The translations under genes and the position numbers were made by a program. DNA of 64,000 nucleotides from NCBI GenBank assembly GCA_021325145.1, contig JAJPHR010000058.1, positions 46,710 through 110,709 of the forward strand, given 5' to 3'. The notes under the pieces are model-generated. The model saw only the letters and a program-made list of their open reading frames with translations. It was not told the origin of the DNA and ran no database searches. Positions 1-10,175 of the stretch are shown here, piece by piece. Within the stretch, counting starts at the first letter, position 1; the number at the start of each line of letters is the position of its first letter. This DNA is from Verrucomicrobiota bacterium (lineage in GTDB: Bacteria > Verrucomicrobiota > Verrucomicrobiia > Limisphaerales > Pedosphaeraceae).

Positions 1-828
1 AATCTCGATCTTTTGCGCGCGAAAACGGTCGATGATCGTCTGGTAAATCTCCGCGCCAGCGGGACCAAAATCCGCCACGGTGGTCCAGGGGCGGACGGCG
101 ATCGTAATCGAGCAGTCGCCCAGCGATGTGACGCCAAGGCCGGGCACGGGACTTTTCAACACCCTGGTATTGGACTTCAAAATCTCTTCGAGCAGCATCA
201 GCACCTGCTTTAGATCGCTCCCATAGCCCACACCCACGGACAAGTCGAGCTGGCGGATGTTGCCGTAGTTATGCAGGATTTCACCCACGATCTTTCGATT
301 TGGAATTACCACGCGCGACTGATCGGCATGCATCAGGCAGGTGCTGAAAATTTCGATGGTCTTCACCTGTCCCTCCACGCCGGCCAGTTGCACATATTCA
401 CCGACGCGGAAAGGCTTGGTGAAAATGATGGTCAGCCCCGCCACCAGGTTGCTCAGCACGCCTTGCATCGCCAGGCCGGCGCCCACGCCCGCGACGCCAA
501 TGCCCGCCACCAGGGTGGTAATGGGCACGCCAAACTTGTCCAACACCATCACCAGCGTGAAGGCCATCACCATGAGCTTCGCGACGCGCACCAGCAGGGA
601 GCGCACCGGCGGTTCCAGTTGTTGTTTGTCCAGCCAGCCGCCAAGGACCTTCCCCACCCATCGCGCCACCAGCGTGCCGATAATCAGGATGATGATGGCG
701 CCGACAACGGAGATTCCGTACTGCGCGCAGAAATCGACGAGCTTCTGTTTCAAGTGTTCCACGTTGGAACTCACCGCATTTGCGGCCGAGGCGACGGCGT
801 TATTTGTGGATTCCATAGCTGTTCCCAT
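1..828 (-). CDS. MscS-family mechanosensitive ion channel (partial)
   Basis: These are the first 276 residues of a small-conductance mechanosensitive channel; the gene runs off the left edge, so the C-terminus is not visible. Three predicted membrane segments lie at about residues 38-58, 76-98 and 103-138. The third has the Gly/Ala-rich pore helix typical of MscS (GIGVAGVGAGLAMQG). It is followed by the beta domain (FRVGEYVQLAGVEGQV) and the start of the cytoplasmic vestibule (VVIPNRKIVGEILHNYGNI). Channels of this family open under membrane tension in hypo-osmotic shock. The start is ATG at 828, with an in-frame ATG at 816 as alternative. A palindromic repeat pair separates it from the gene at 1033. 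Confidence 0.93.
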   Translation of the reverse strand, partial: MGTAMESTNNAVASAANAVSSNVEHLKQKLVDFCAQYGISVVGAIIILIIGTLVARWVGKVLGGWLDKQQLEPPVRSLLVRVAKLMVMAFTLVMVLDKFGVPITTLVAGIGVAGVGAGLAMQGVLSNLVAGLTIIFTKPFRVGEYVQLAGVEGQVKTIEIFSTCLMHADQSRVVIPNRKIVGEILHNYGNIRQLDLSVGVGYGSDLKQVLMLLEEILKSNTRVLKSPVPGLGVTSLGDCSITIAVRPWTTVADFGPAGAEIYQTIIDRFRAQKIEI

Positions 829-860
829 GATAGCAAGCAGGCGGCTACAGGCAATGTCGA

Positions 861-1050
861 AATGACCAATGTTCAATGAACCAGGGCCCAGGGAATGGCC
901 AACGCTCAAGGCTCAACACAGAAGAATTCCGCCAGTTCGCCATCAAGAGCCGCCTGATTCGTGAATCGCCTGACGTCAGAGTCTCAAATGTTGCATTTGG
1001 ATTTGAGTTTTTGGCCATTCCCTGGGCCTTGGTCATTGGACATTGGTCAT
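861..1050. repeat. Inverted repeat pair, about 40-bp arms, between mscS-like gene and apbE
   Basis: The left arm (861-902) and the right arm (1011-1050) are imperfect reverse complements sharing CCCAGGGAATGGCCAA and the ACCAATGT/CCAATG blocks on the outer side. The roughly 110 bases between them have no plausible gene. The right arm overlaps the 3' end of apbE, so the last residues of that protein (GMTNVQ) are repeat-encoded. This is one of several palindromic intergenic repeats in the window. Confidence 0.75.
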
Positions 1051-2079
1051 CCCCACCGGCCCTTTCGCCGTGGGAATGTCCTTAAACCTGCGCGAAGGAA
1101 ACACATGTATGCCACGGTCATCGCGAGTGGTGATGATCGCCGCCAGTTCCGGGCGGGAATCCACCAAGGCCAGCACTCGCTCGACTCCCATGATTCCCAG
1201 CGGAGTGTCCAGCCCATCCGTGACCGTCGCGTTCGGGCCGATGATCGTTACTTGGATGCGATTGGTCAATCCCAGGCCGGTTGCAGGATCGACGATGTGC
1301 GAATAACGAACGCCGTTGATTTCAATATTTTGTTCGGAGTCGCCGGAAGTGGAGATGCCGGCGTTATGCAGCAGGACGGTTCGCGTAACCTCGTCCGGCG
1401 CGCCATCCATGACCGCAACCCCCACTTTCCAACCCACCTTCCCTGGCGGCGGGTCACCGAGCGCGATGTCCCCGCTCGCCGCCACCAACGCGCGCCGGAT
1501 ACCGTGCTGACGCAGCGCGGCCAAGGCGCGGTCGGCGGCGTAGCCCTTGCCGATGCCGCCAAGGTCCAGGCGCATGTTTGGCGCCAGCAACGTGACCGTT
1601 TGATGCCGCGTGTCCAATCGCAGTTTCTGGTAGCCCACCGATTCGCGCATCGCCGCGATTTCCTGAGCCGAAGGCAGGACTTTGCTTTTACGCGCCGCAC
1701 GCCAGGCCGCGACGTACGGGCCGACTGTCACATCGAAAGCGCCTCCGGTTTGCCGTGACACCTCGCCCGAATATTTCAATATGTCGAACAAATCATGGCT
1801 GACCAAAGTCGCTTGACCCGCCGGCTGGCGGCATAACCGCATCAACTCGCTGTCCGGGTTGTAATCCGTCATGATGCGGTCCAGTTCGGTCACGCGTTGG
1901 AATGCCGCCTGTGCGCCGGTTTTGGCGGACGTTTCATCCGGGGCGTAAAGCGTGATGCTAAACAGCGTCCCCATGTGGGGCTCGCTGAATTCGAAGCGTT
2001 TCAGCGTGGAGGTTCGGGGAGTTGCGCAGCAACCGGCAAGAAGAAAACCGATCACCATCGACCATGCCGACAAGCGCAT
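1033..2079 (-). CDS. apbE: FAD:protein FMN transferase (ApbE family), lipoprotein
   Basis: ApbE enzymes attach FMN covalently to Thr/Ser of periplasmic flavoproteins (NqrB/RnfG type) using FAD and Mg2+. The 348-residue product begins with a lipoprotein signal (LLAG-C, Cys17), so it is probably anchored facing the periplasm. Family landmarks are the N-terminal HMGTLFSITLYA, the central DLGGIGKGYAADRAL nucleotide-binding segment, SGDIALGD, and the C-terminal HIVDPATG and TDGLDTPLGIMG segments. I chose ATG 2079 because it places the lipobox correctly; the frame stays open upstream to 2289 only because a palindromic repeat (2134-2204) lacks stops. The 3' end runs into another repeat. No flavoprotein partner is visible nearby. 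Confidence 0.93.
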   Translation of the reverse strand: MRLSAWSMVIGFLLAGCCATPRTSTLKRFEFSEPHMGTLFSITLYAPDETSAKTGAQAAFQRVTELDRIMTDYNPDSELMRLCRQPAGQATLVSHDLFDILKYSGEVSRQTGGAFDVTVGPYVAAWRAARKSKVLPSAQEIAAMRESVGYQKLRLDTRHQTVTLLAPNMRLDLGGIGKGYAADRALAALRQHGIRRALVAASGDIALGDPPPGKVGWKVGVAVMDGAPDEVTRTVLLHNAGISTSGDSEQNIEINGVRYSHIVDPATGLGLTNRIQVTIIGPNATVTDGLDTPLGIMGVERVLALVDSRPELAAIITTRDDRGIHVFPSRRFKDIPTAKGPVGMTNVQ

Positions 2080-2133
2080 GGAGGGGCCACCCCGCTGATG
2101 AGTTGATCGCCTGGATGAGTCTCGAATGCGATA

Positions 2134-2204
2134 CGGAGCGCAGAGCTCCGGCTCTGCGCGCCGATTTTCCTTGGGTTCACGCAGAGCTGGAGCTCTGCGC
2201 TCCG
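2134..2204. repeat. Palindromic repeat, AGAGCTC family, copy 1
   Basis: Outer arms CGGAGCGCAGAGCTCC and GGAGCTCTGCGCTCCG are perfect reverse complements around a spacer of about 40 bases that itself contains GGCTCTGCG and CGCAGAGCTGG. The same unit recurs at 19438-19520, and in half form at 48608-48640. It lies between the 3' end of the Gfo/Idh/MocA gene and the start of apbE, both read leftward. Confidence 0.8.
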
Positions 2205-2219
2205 AACTCTGGCGGGCAA

Positions 2220-3560
2220 CTACACGATGTGCTTTAACCATTCCGGATCGCCGGGGATGGGCATGGGATACAAACCATCGCTGCCGCATTGCGGTTTTGG
2301 TTTCGCATCCCAGGAAATCGTGTCCGGGGCGAGGACGAGTTCGGAATTCAAGGCTTTGTCAAACTCAATAATCCGGCCCGAATAAGTTGCCATGCGACCG
2401 AGAATGGCCGTCATGGTGCTGAGCGCGCCGCGCTCGGCTTCGTTGTAATCCTTGTTGTTGCGAATGGCATCGAAGAACGGATAATGCTCCGCCTGCCATG
2501 GGGACATGGTCTGTTTGCCCTTGTACTTCCACGCATGGCTTCCCTTGATTACGAAATCACGCCCATCCGCGGTGTCCACGGTCCCTTTCGTTCCCACTGC
2601 GTGCTCGGAGACGGAGTCCCAGCAACCTTTGATGTGCCGGCATTGGCTGGAGCAACGCGAACCGTCGGCATATTCAAACTCAACGGCGTGATGGTCAAAA
2701 ATTTCCCCGCAATCCGAGTTGCGCGCGGATTGGCAGCCGCCCATCCCGCTGGCGCGCACCGGATAGCCCTGCTTCATCCAGTTGATGACGTCGAGATTGT
2801 GAATGTGCTGCTCGACGATGTGATCGCCGCACAGCCAGGTGAAATAGTACCAATTGTCCATCTGGAATTCCATTTCACTCATGCCGGATTTCCGCGGATG
2901 AATCCACGGCCGTGAGCCGTTCCAATAACAGCGCATCGCGACGATGTCGCCGATGGCGCCGTCGTGCAGCCGCTTCATTGTTTCGAGATACGGCTCCTGA
3001 TGGCGGCGCTGAAGTCCGACGGCCACTTTGAGATTCTTTTGCTTCGCGATTTTCGCGGCGGCAAGGACGCGGCGCACGCCCGGCCCGTCCACGGCCACGG
3101 GCTTTTCCATGAAGATGTTTTTGCCGGCGTTCACAGCCGCTTCGAAATGGCCCGGACGAAATCCCGGCGGCGTCGCCAAAATCACCACATCCGCCAGGGA
3201 AATGGCTTTTTGGTACGCGTCAAAACCCACGAACTGATGATCTTCCGGCACCTCGACCTGTTTCGGGTGTTCTTTGGTCAGATTCTCCAGGCTCTTCTTC
3301 AAATGTTCGGCGGAAGTATCGGCCATGGCAATCAGCTTGACGTTCTGGTCGGCGGTCAGGGCTTGATCGGCCGCGCCGGAACCGCGTCCGCCACAACCGA
3401 TCAAGGCCAGCTTCAAGGTGTCGTCGGTCGCGATGTGAGCGCCGCGGGCAATGGCGGCATAACTGAGCAGCGAGCTTCCCGCGACGACGGCGGAGGTCGT
3501 CTTCAGAAAATCACGGCGATTGATTTGCGATTCGGTTTTCGACTCATTTGGTGTGTTCAT
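2220..3560 (-). CDS. Gfo/Idh/MocA-family oxidoreductase with Tat signal
   Basis: A 446-residue NAD(P)-dependent sugar or cyclitol oxidoreductase homologue. The N-terminus has a twin-arginine signal (INRRDFLKTTSAVVAGSSLLSY), implying folded export with cofactor bound. The Rossmann motif follows at about residue 55 (ALIGCGGRGSGAA). The family signature FMEKPVAVDGPGVRRVL holds the conserved EKP lysine. The C-terminal half matches the Gfo/Idh/MocA beta-sheet domain (HIVEQHIHNLDVINWM). Exported members are common in Planctomycetes and Verrucomicrobia, mostly with unknown substrates. It lies 63 bases downstream of the cytochrome/SUMF1-like gene on the same strand and probably shares its transcript. 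ATG at 3560. Confidence 0.92.
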   Translation of the reverse strand: MNTPNESKTESQINRRDFLKTTSAVVAGSSLLSYAAIARGAHIATDDTLKLALIGCGGRGSGAADQALTADQNVKLIAMADTSAEHLKKSLENLTKEHPKQVEVPEDHQFVGFDAYQKAISLADVVILATPPGFRPGHFEAAVNAGKNIFMEKPVAVDGPGVRRVLAAAKIAKQKNLKVAVGLQRRHQEPYLETMKRLHDGAIGDIVAMRCYWNGSRPWIHPRKSGMSEMEFQMDNWYYFTWLCGDHIVEQHIHNLDVINWMKQGYPVRASGMGGCQSARNSDCGEIFDHHAVEFEYADGSRCSSQCRHIKGCWDSVSEHAVGTKGTVDTADGRDFVIKGSHAWKYKGKQTMSPWQAEHYPFFDAIRNNKDYNEAERGALSTMTAILGRMATYSGRIIEFDKALNSELVLAPDTISWDAKPKPQCGSDGLYPMPIPGDPEWLKHIV

Positions 3561-3623
3561 AGACTTAAACGGTTTGATGATTAGTCACGCCCGATCGGTT
3601 GTCGTTTCATGGGACGCCCAACT

Positions 3624-5027
<1,404 letters not shown>

Positions 5028-5165
5028 CGCGTTATTTGTGCCGATTTACTACCTGAACCAAACCCAAAATCCAATGCAATTCCGCAGTTTCGGACGCTGT
5101 GGGAGGTTGGGCTATTCGACAAATTCCGCCGGCGAAGTTCTCTTCTCGCCGGCCTTGGAGCCTAT

Positions 5166-5229
5166 CTCGGCAGGGCGCGTCACTCCGTGCGCGCCGACGG
5201 CGGGCAGAGGACTACCGGGATAGGTTCTT
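5166..5229. repeat. Dispersed repeat, GGCGGGCAG family, copy 1 (reverse orientation)
   Basis: The segment contains GGCGCGTCACTCCGTGCG and CGCCGACGGCGGGCAGAGGA. Its reverse complement matches 32587-32651 and 63805-63904 and, with more divergence, 52817-52905. It lies in the 231-base gap upstream of the cytochrome/SUMF1-like gene, where I see no gene. Confidence 0.75.
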
Positions 5230-5258
5230 AATATTTCCGCCCCCGCTTTTCTGCCGTC

Positions 5259-5621
5259 CTACTCCCCGCGATACACACACTTGGCCGTGCAAGTTTCGGC
5301 CACCACCACTTCCGTCAACCACGGCAGCTTCGGCTTCAGGCGACGCCAAATCCAGATTGCCACGTTCTCGCTGGTGGGGTTTTCCAATCCTGGAATTTCG
5401 TTAAGGTAATGATGGTCGAGTTTTTCCCAGAGTGGTCTGAAGACCCGGGAGATCTCCGCGTAGTCCATGACCCAGCCGAGCTTCGGATTGCACTCGCCGC
5501 TGACAACGATTTCCGCCTTGAAACTGTGGCCATGCAATCGCCGGCATTTGTGCGACTTCGGCAAACGCGGCAACAAATGCGCCGCTTCAAATTGAAATGT
5601 TTTTCGCAACTCCATTTTCAT
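5259..5621 (-). CDS. queD: 6-carboxytetrahydropterin synthase (QueD/PTPS family)
   Basis: A 120-residue member of the 6-pyruvoyl-tetrahydropterin synthase fold, of usual QueD length. Zinc ligands are His15 (FEAAHLL), His30 and His32 (RRLHGHSF); Cys26 is in the catalytic position. The LDHHYLN segment gives the catalytic Asp/His pair, and Glu109 (AET) should anchor the pterin. QueD makes 6-carboxy-5,6,7,8-tetrahydropterin from 7,8-dihydroneopterin triphosphate, the second step to queuosine. No other queuosine gene is visible. The start lies 6 bases after the LuxC-like gene, so co-transcription is likely, although a functional link is not evident. ATG 5621. Confidence 0.93.
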   Translation of the reverse strand: MKMELRKTFQFEAAHLLPRLPKSHKCRRLHGHSFKAEIVVSGECNPKLGWVMDYAEISRVFRPLWEKLDHHYLNEIPGLENPTSENVAIWIWRRLKPKLPWLTEVVVAETCTAKCVYRGE

Positions 5622-5627
5622 ATATTC

Positions 5628-6995
5628 TCATTGCTCCCAATCGGTCCAAGTCACCAAATCGCCCAGCGAAGGCCGGCCGTCATGACGCCAGGTCAGCGGT
5701 GGGTTTTGCATGCGGCCGAGCGGGCACACTCGCGTGACGCCCCAGCGGGCCAGTTGCGCCACGATCTCCGTTGCCAATTCTTCCGGCGCTTCCAATCCCA
5801 CCGTCGAAACACTTCCGCGAACGCTGTCGGCGTTCTGCAAGACTTCGGCCAGGCTTCGCACTCCCTTCACGTAGATGAAGCGGTTCAGGCACGAGAGTTG
5901 GAAGCGGGGGTCCGCTTCATAGATCACGGTCCAGGCGGTCGAATTCTCGCTGCCCCAACGCTGGGTGTCCGGCGAGTGCGCCGCGCGCACCTCATAAAAC
6001 GCGCGCCGTGACGCAATCGCCGCCGCGGATTTCACGGGCAACTCGCCGCGCGGCTCGGTTTGCTCGCGCCGCGCCAGTTCCTCCGCGAGCATCTGCGCGA
6101 AATGGTCCGGCAACACCGCCCCGCCGTTCTCGACGTAAATGACATGCGGTGAAAGGCAGCCCAGCTGGTTCCACGCCACCACATCCGAGGCCGCGCGCGC
6201 GACGATTTTTTTCGGGCTCGAGCCGGAAAGCGACTCCTTCGTAATATAAGCGAAGCTCACGCGATGGCCATACGCCAGCAAGCGCGCCTTCGGCGGGACA
6301 TGACGGCGTATGGCCGCTAGCGCTTCATCGCTGCCGGTCGCCGTGACACAATCCACCTGCTGGAACAGTGTTGTTTCCAGATGCGCCGTGCCGCCTCGCC
6401 ATTCCGCAATCTCGAGGCATGCCCCCAGCTTGGGATCGGCGTCATAAATCGAATGGGCGAACAAACGCGGCAGGAACGAACCGCCCGTCGGACATTTCAC
6501 GAATTGCGCGGAGCGCGTCAGCAACCCGAGCACGATGCTCGTAAACGCCGGGTTCGGAATCCGCCCGGCGGTGACATGCGCCAGCAGTTCGGGACCGGTC
6601 GCGATGGCTGCGCGTTGCGCCTTTTGTTCCGCGCTGCCGGCGGTGGGATTGTCCAATCGCTGGGCCTGCCCAAGGTCCTGCACCAACAAAGCCTGGAGAT
6701 TCTCGGCGGTCAATTCCTTGAAAAATCCATCCAACCCGGCGGCGAGCGTGGCGGCTGAGAAACCGGTTGCCTTGGGGCCATGTTCCAGCGCCATGGCGCG
6801 AAACGGGTACTGCGCTTGCAGCCAGTTTTCCGCCAGTTCGCCCAGCAGCCGAATGATGGCCGGGGTCGTGCGCTGAACGAGGTACGATTCACGATTGCGT
6901 TTGAGCGTTTGGCACGCCTCTTCAATCAACGTTTGTGTCAGCGTCGCGCCCGGAGGCAGGTCAGCGAGAAAATAATTGGGAAGCGCAAGGTTCAT
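5628..6995 (-). CDS. luxC: LuxC-family acyl-CoA/acyl-protein reductase
   Basis: A 455-residue homologue of LuxC, the reductase of fatty-acid reductase complexes that releases fatty aldehyde using NADPH. The aldehyde-dehydrogenase-like core is recognisable, with the candidate acyl-accepting cysteine at residue 280 (NQLGCLSPHVIYVE), close to the position known in Vibrio LuxC. The C-terminus (RWGVTRVCPLGRMQNPPLTWRHDGRPSL) also matches the family. ATG 6995 is chosen because homology starts there; the open frame reaches 7235 through repeat DNA. A LuxE homologue lies two genes upstream on the same strand and an MFS transporter lies between them. No luxAB luciferase or luxD transferase is present, so bioluminescence is not indicated. 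The 558-base palindromic region upstream is unusual for an operon interior. Confidence 0.85.
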   Translation of the reverse strand: MNLALPNYFLADLPPGATLTQTLIEEACQTLKRNRESYLVQRTTPAIIRLLGELAENWLQAQYPFRAMALEHGPKATGFSAATLAAGLDGFFKELTAENLQALLVQDLGQAQRLDNPTAGSAEQKAQRAAIATGPELLAHVTAGRIPNPAFTSIVLGLLTRSAQFVKCPTGGSFLPRLFAHSIYDADPKLGACLEIAEWRGGTAHLETTLFQQVDCVTATGSDEALAAIRRHVPPKARLLAYGHRVSFAYITKESLSGSSPKKIVARAASDVVAWNQLGCLSPHVIYVENGGAVLPDHFAQMLAEELARREQTEPRGELPVKSAAAIASRRAFYEVRAAHSPDTQRWGSENSTAWTVIYEADPRFQLSCLNRFIYVKGVRSLAEVLQNADSVRGSVSTVGLEAPEELATEIVAQLARWGVTRVCPLGRMQNPPLTWRHDGRPSLGDLVTWTDWEQ

Positions 6996-7553
6996 GTCAT
7001 GAATCCACCCTGATGGGGCGCATCTCAACACCATTGGCATGCCTCTGGCAGGGACGGCGCGCAGCGTCAGGCGACGGAACGAATAGCCCGCATGGCACGT
7101 CTCCGCGAGCGCGTTCCACGCGCTGGAACGCGGGCGGGGCTTTGTCCCGGAGGGACACCCGAAAATAGCCCGGCGATTTATCGCTGGGGGAAGGCACAGA
7201 AAGTTCAAAAGCCCCGGAGGGGCGAAAGAAAACATCTGACATTACAACGATGCTCTTTCGTCCCCGGCAGGACTTAGCCGGAACCATGCGGTTGGATCGG
7301 GGAGCGCACGCGCCCTCGCGTGCCGTGGCTGGCACCCAGCCAGCCACACGAGGGTGTCCGAATGACCCACCGTTGGGTGACGGCCGAGCGCTCCGGTTCC
7401 GACCGGCGAGGGCGCCGGTCGGCACACGCGGGGGCGCGTGTGCTCCCCAAAACCAACCGCATCGCTTCGGATTAGGTTGCTCGCGGCCTGCCCGCCGATA
7501 AATCAACGGGCTGTTTTCTTTCGCCCTGCCGGGCGGGGAATCTCCGAAGAGCA
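6996..7553. repeat. 558-base nested palindromic intergenic region
   Basis: No gene is credible here. At least three nested inverted repeats are visible. The inner arms are about 7286-7324 and 7421-7462 (GGGGAGCGCACGCG against CGCGTGTGCTCCCC). The middle arms are GGGCGAAAGAAAAC (7220-7233) and its exact reverse complement at 7513-7526. Outer similarity links ATGCTCTTTCG (7251) with CGAAGAGCAT near 7543-7552. The left part (7064-7090) carries a core shared with 23488-23514. The region interrupts the same-strand run MFS to luxC. Confidence 0.7.
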
Positions 7554-8864
7554 TCACTCCACGCCTCCCAATTTCCCAACCACAGGTTTCACACTCACCT
7601 CCTGCACGCTCGTGACGGGCTCATGATCCAACCCTTCGCGTTTGCGAATTGCGTGCAAACACGGCATCCCCAACAGGGAACACACCACCAGGAAAGCGAG
7701 GGCGCCGTAGAGAGGATAGTAGGCGCCGGGCAACGCAGCGTTCAGCCCCAGATGTTTCACCGCCGCCCCCACTGCCCAATGGGAGGTGTTGCCCACCAGT
7801 CCGCCCGTGGTAATGAACAATCCAAAGACGCGGCCGCGCACAGCATCGGGGACGGAATCCATCACCATCGCTTCCACCACCGGATAGTTCGCAAGAAAGA
7901 AGAACCCGTAGATCATCAGCGTGGCGAACATCCAGCCGTTCGGCACATGCGGAAACAGGGCGATCATGGTCAAGGCCAGCAACAACAACCCGATTGCCCA
8001 GGGGATTCTTCCGCGATCGCTCAAGTGCCCAAACAAGGGATTGCTCACGGCGGACGCCAGGAAGATTCCGGAAAGAACGAAGCCCGTGGTTTGCGGGCTG
8101 AAGCCATGGGCATTTTGAAGAAACAACGAGCTCAAGCTGGCCATGGCGGAGCCGGCGAAATCACGCAAGCTGAACGCGACGCTGGCCGCGAGAAAAAAGA
8201 ACCACAGACCCGCAGTCGGAAAAAGTTTCTCCTGCGAACCTTTTCGCCCGGCCGGGGATGCTCCGGTTCCGCGCGCACGCTCCGCGGCCGGGACGTAATC
8301 CTCCTCCGCCAGCCAGTAAAACATCATCGCAAACAGCAACCCATACAGGCCCACCTCCACAACGGGCGCACGCCAGTTGCCTGTCGTCCCGGCCCGCCAA
8401 CCCGCGTAGATCGGGCTGACGAAGAAGCCAAGGCTCGCGCCAATGGCCGCCAATCCCAGGGCCTTGCCGGTGTTGGCGGGAAACAAACGCGCGATCAATG
8501 CCGTCGCGGCCGGATGAAAGAAACTGCCACCGAATCCCGCCAGGGCAACGCAGAACAAAGCCCCGGCATAACTGTGCGCCAGGCCGAGGCCGATGAAACC
8601 GAGGCCGTTGATGGCCAAACCCGCCGCGAGCAATTTCTTCCGGCTCACGCGATCCGCCAGAATTCCCATCGGATAACTGGGCGCGTAATAGGCCAGGCCC
8701 ATGACGGTAACGAGCAAGGTGGCTTGTTCCACACTCGCGAGCCGGAGATCCTTCTGAATCATCAAATACAGCGGCACCAGCGCCATTTGATACAGGTGCG
8801 TAAACCCGTGCAGCACACCACAGAGCCAGAGCGTGCGGACTTGATGAGTTTTCGCGGTGGTCAT
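7554..8864 (-). CDS. MFS transporter, fosmidomycin-resistance (Fsr)-like
   Basis: A 436-residue major facilitator with about 12 predicted membrane helices. The loop 2-3 signature is GILADRVSRKKLLAAG, and GGSFFHPAATALIARLFPANTGKALG resembles the Fsr/sugar-efflux branch. A central cytoplasmic loop (about residues 195-225, EEDYVPAAERARGTG) separates the two halves, and the second half repeats the signature as GHLSDRGRIPWAIG. The substrate is unknown. Its position between LuxE-like and LuxC-like genes, all on one strand, suggests export of the product of that acyl-reductase pair; this is inference. ATG 8864. The final residues (VVGKLGGVE) abut the palindromic region at 6996-7553. Confidence 0.88.
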   Translation of the reverse strand: MTTAKTHQVRTLWLCGVLHGFTHLYQMALVPLYLMIQKDLRLASVEQATLLVTVMGLAYYAPSYPMGILADRVSRKKLLAAGLAINGLGFIGLGLAHSYAGALFCVALAGFGGSFFHPAATALIARLFPANTGKALGLAAIGASLGFFVSPIYAGWRAGTTGNWRAPVVEVGLYGLLFAMMFYWLAEEDYVPAAERARGTGASPAGRKGSQEKLFPTAGLWFFFLAASVAFSLRDFAGSAMASLSSLFLQNAHGFSPQTTGFVLSGIFLASAVSNPLFGHLSDRGRIPWAIGLLLLALTMIALFPHVPNGWMFATLMIYGFFFLANYPVVEAMVMDSVPDAVRGRVFGLFITTGGLVGNTSHWAVGAAVKHLGLNAALPGAYYPLYGALAFLVVCSLLGMPCLHAIRKREGLDHEPVTSVQEVSVKPVVGKLGGVE

Positions 8865-8930
8865 GTAGAGGCGGCGAGGCTGTTTCGAAACCGTCCATTC
8901 TCTTTACGCGTTCCGATCATCTGGATTTCC

Positions 8931-10175
8931 TCATACACTCATTAGCGAACATCCGCGCGGTTCCGCGAGCACGGCGCGGCCGATTAATTCAAAGCCGTCG
9001 CCGCGCCGAACTCCCAGGTCCTCTGTCTGAATCGCCATCACCGACCAGACATTCGCCAAATCGAAAACGCGAATCAACCCCGTTTCACCGTCGCTGACTT
9101 CGCGTCCCGATTCCGGGGAGACGATTTGCGCGCGGGCCCACGGGGGAAAGTGGAAAACCGTGGGGCGCGGAGCGTGGAGCGTGGTGCGTTGAAATTCTGC
9201 CCGGGGGGGCAACTGTTTGACCTCGTAAGCTTGTGAGCTGAGTTCGCTCATTCCGTACTCGCAGACGATATCGTGGAATGGCACGCCGAGTAATTCGCGA
9301 ATCAACGAATGGAGTTCGTTTTTTGGCAGCGCTCGGGAGCGTCCTTTGTAACCACCCGTTTCCAATATCCGCGAACCGTCGGGCAGTTGCAGGCGCTTGC
9401 GAGCTGCCGTCAAGTGATCGAGGAGTTGCACAAAACCAAACGCCGTGCCCAGCAGCATCAGCGGATGGTGGCGGGCGATGGCGCTTTCCAATACTTCAAG
9501 CGTTCCCGGCAAATCCACTTCCCAACCGCCATCCGCACCCACCCGCCCGGTGAACGTCGAATTGCGCGGGGCGAATTTCCGTGCCAGTGTCTCGAACATG
9601 TGGACCAGCGAGGATGTCGAAGCTTCTCCTGAGCGCGGGGTTAAGCTCAGAAAACTCAAAGGTTCGGTCCCACCAGGTTCAGAAATGACGCTCGCCCCCA
9701 CGCCACCTTTGCTTGCGCCGCCTTTTTCGAACAGGTTCGAGCCGGCCGTTGTGACATTTATTTTGCACACCGGCCTGGAACTCAGCCAACGCGCCGGAAA
9801 CCATGCGAGCAACGATGTTTCGTAAAGTTCAAGCGACTCCGAGTTATGGAAATGCCGGCTCGGAAATTGTTGGGTTGTGCCACTCGAATGAAAAACCCGG
9901 GTGCGTTCAGCCACCGGCAGGCTGGTCACCTCCAGTTCCTTGAAAGCGGCGGCCGGCAGGGCGGGAATATTCCGCCAATCGCACACGCTGTCCGGGGTTG
10001 CGCGGCGGGCGCGACAAAATTGGCGATAAACGGAATTGTGCTCGAACTGCCAGGCGAACAATTCCAGGGAGAAGCGCTGGAATTCGGCTTCGCCGGACAG
10101 GAACGCGGGGGTTCCCATGGCGTCGCGCAGACGCGCGGCGAAATTCGAAAGTGGCGACAGATTGAAACTGCTCAT
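8931..10175 (-). CDS. luxE: LuxE-family acyl-protein synthetase
   Basis: A 414-residue LuxE homologue. LuxE activates fatty acids with ATP as acyl-AMP and carries the acyl group on a cysteine near the C-terminus before passing it to LuxC. The Ser/Thr-rich AMP-binding loop is seen as VFHSSGTTQQFPSRHF at about residue 95. LETGGYKGRSRALPKNEL and CEYGMSELSSQAYE are the conserved ANL-like motifs. A cysteine lies six residues from the end (Cys409 in RGCSLMSV), where the acyl-carrying Cys of Vibrio LuxE sits. It is the first gene of the luxE-MFS-luxC-queD run, and the MFS gene starts 66 bases after it. ATG 10175. Confidence 0.85.
   Translation of the reverse strand: MSSFNLSPLSNFAARLRDAMGTPAFLSGEAEFQRFSLELFAWQFEHNSVYRQFCRARRATPDSVCDWRNIPALPAAAFKELEVTSLPVAERTRVFHSSGTTQQFPSRHFHNSESLELYETSLLAWFPARWLSSRPVCKINVTTAGSNLFEKGGASKGGVGASVISEPGGTEPLSFLSLTPRSGEASTSSLVHMFETLARKFAPRNSTFTGRVGADGGWEVDLPGTLEVLESAIARHHPLMLLGTAFGFVQLLDHLTAARKRLQLPDGSRILETGGYKGRSRALPKNELHSLIRELLGVPFHDIVCEYGMSELSSQAYEVKQLPPRAEFQRTTLHAPRPTVFHFPPWARAQIVSPESGREVSDGETGLIRVFDLANVWSVMAIQTEDLGVRRGDGFELIGRAVLAEPRGCSLMSV

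Noticed and set aside
2079..2289. Longer apbE start up to 2289
   Set aside because: The extra 70 codons lie in a palindromic repeat and in the 3' part of the neighbouring gene's region; the lipoprotein signal fits only the ATG at 2079.
5628..10175. Bioluminescence (lux) operon
   Set aside because: Only LuxC- and LuxE-type reductase parts are present; no luxA, luxB, luxD or flavin reductase is in the window.
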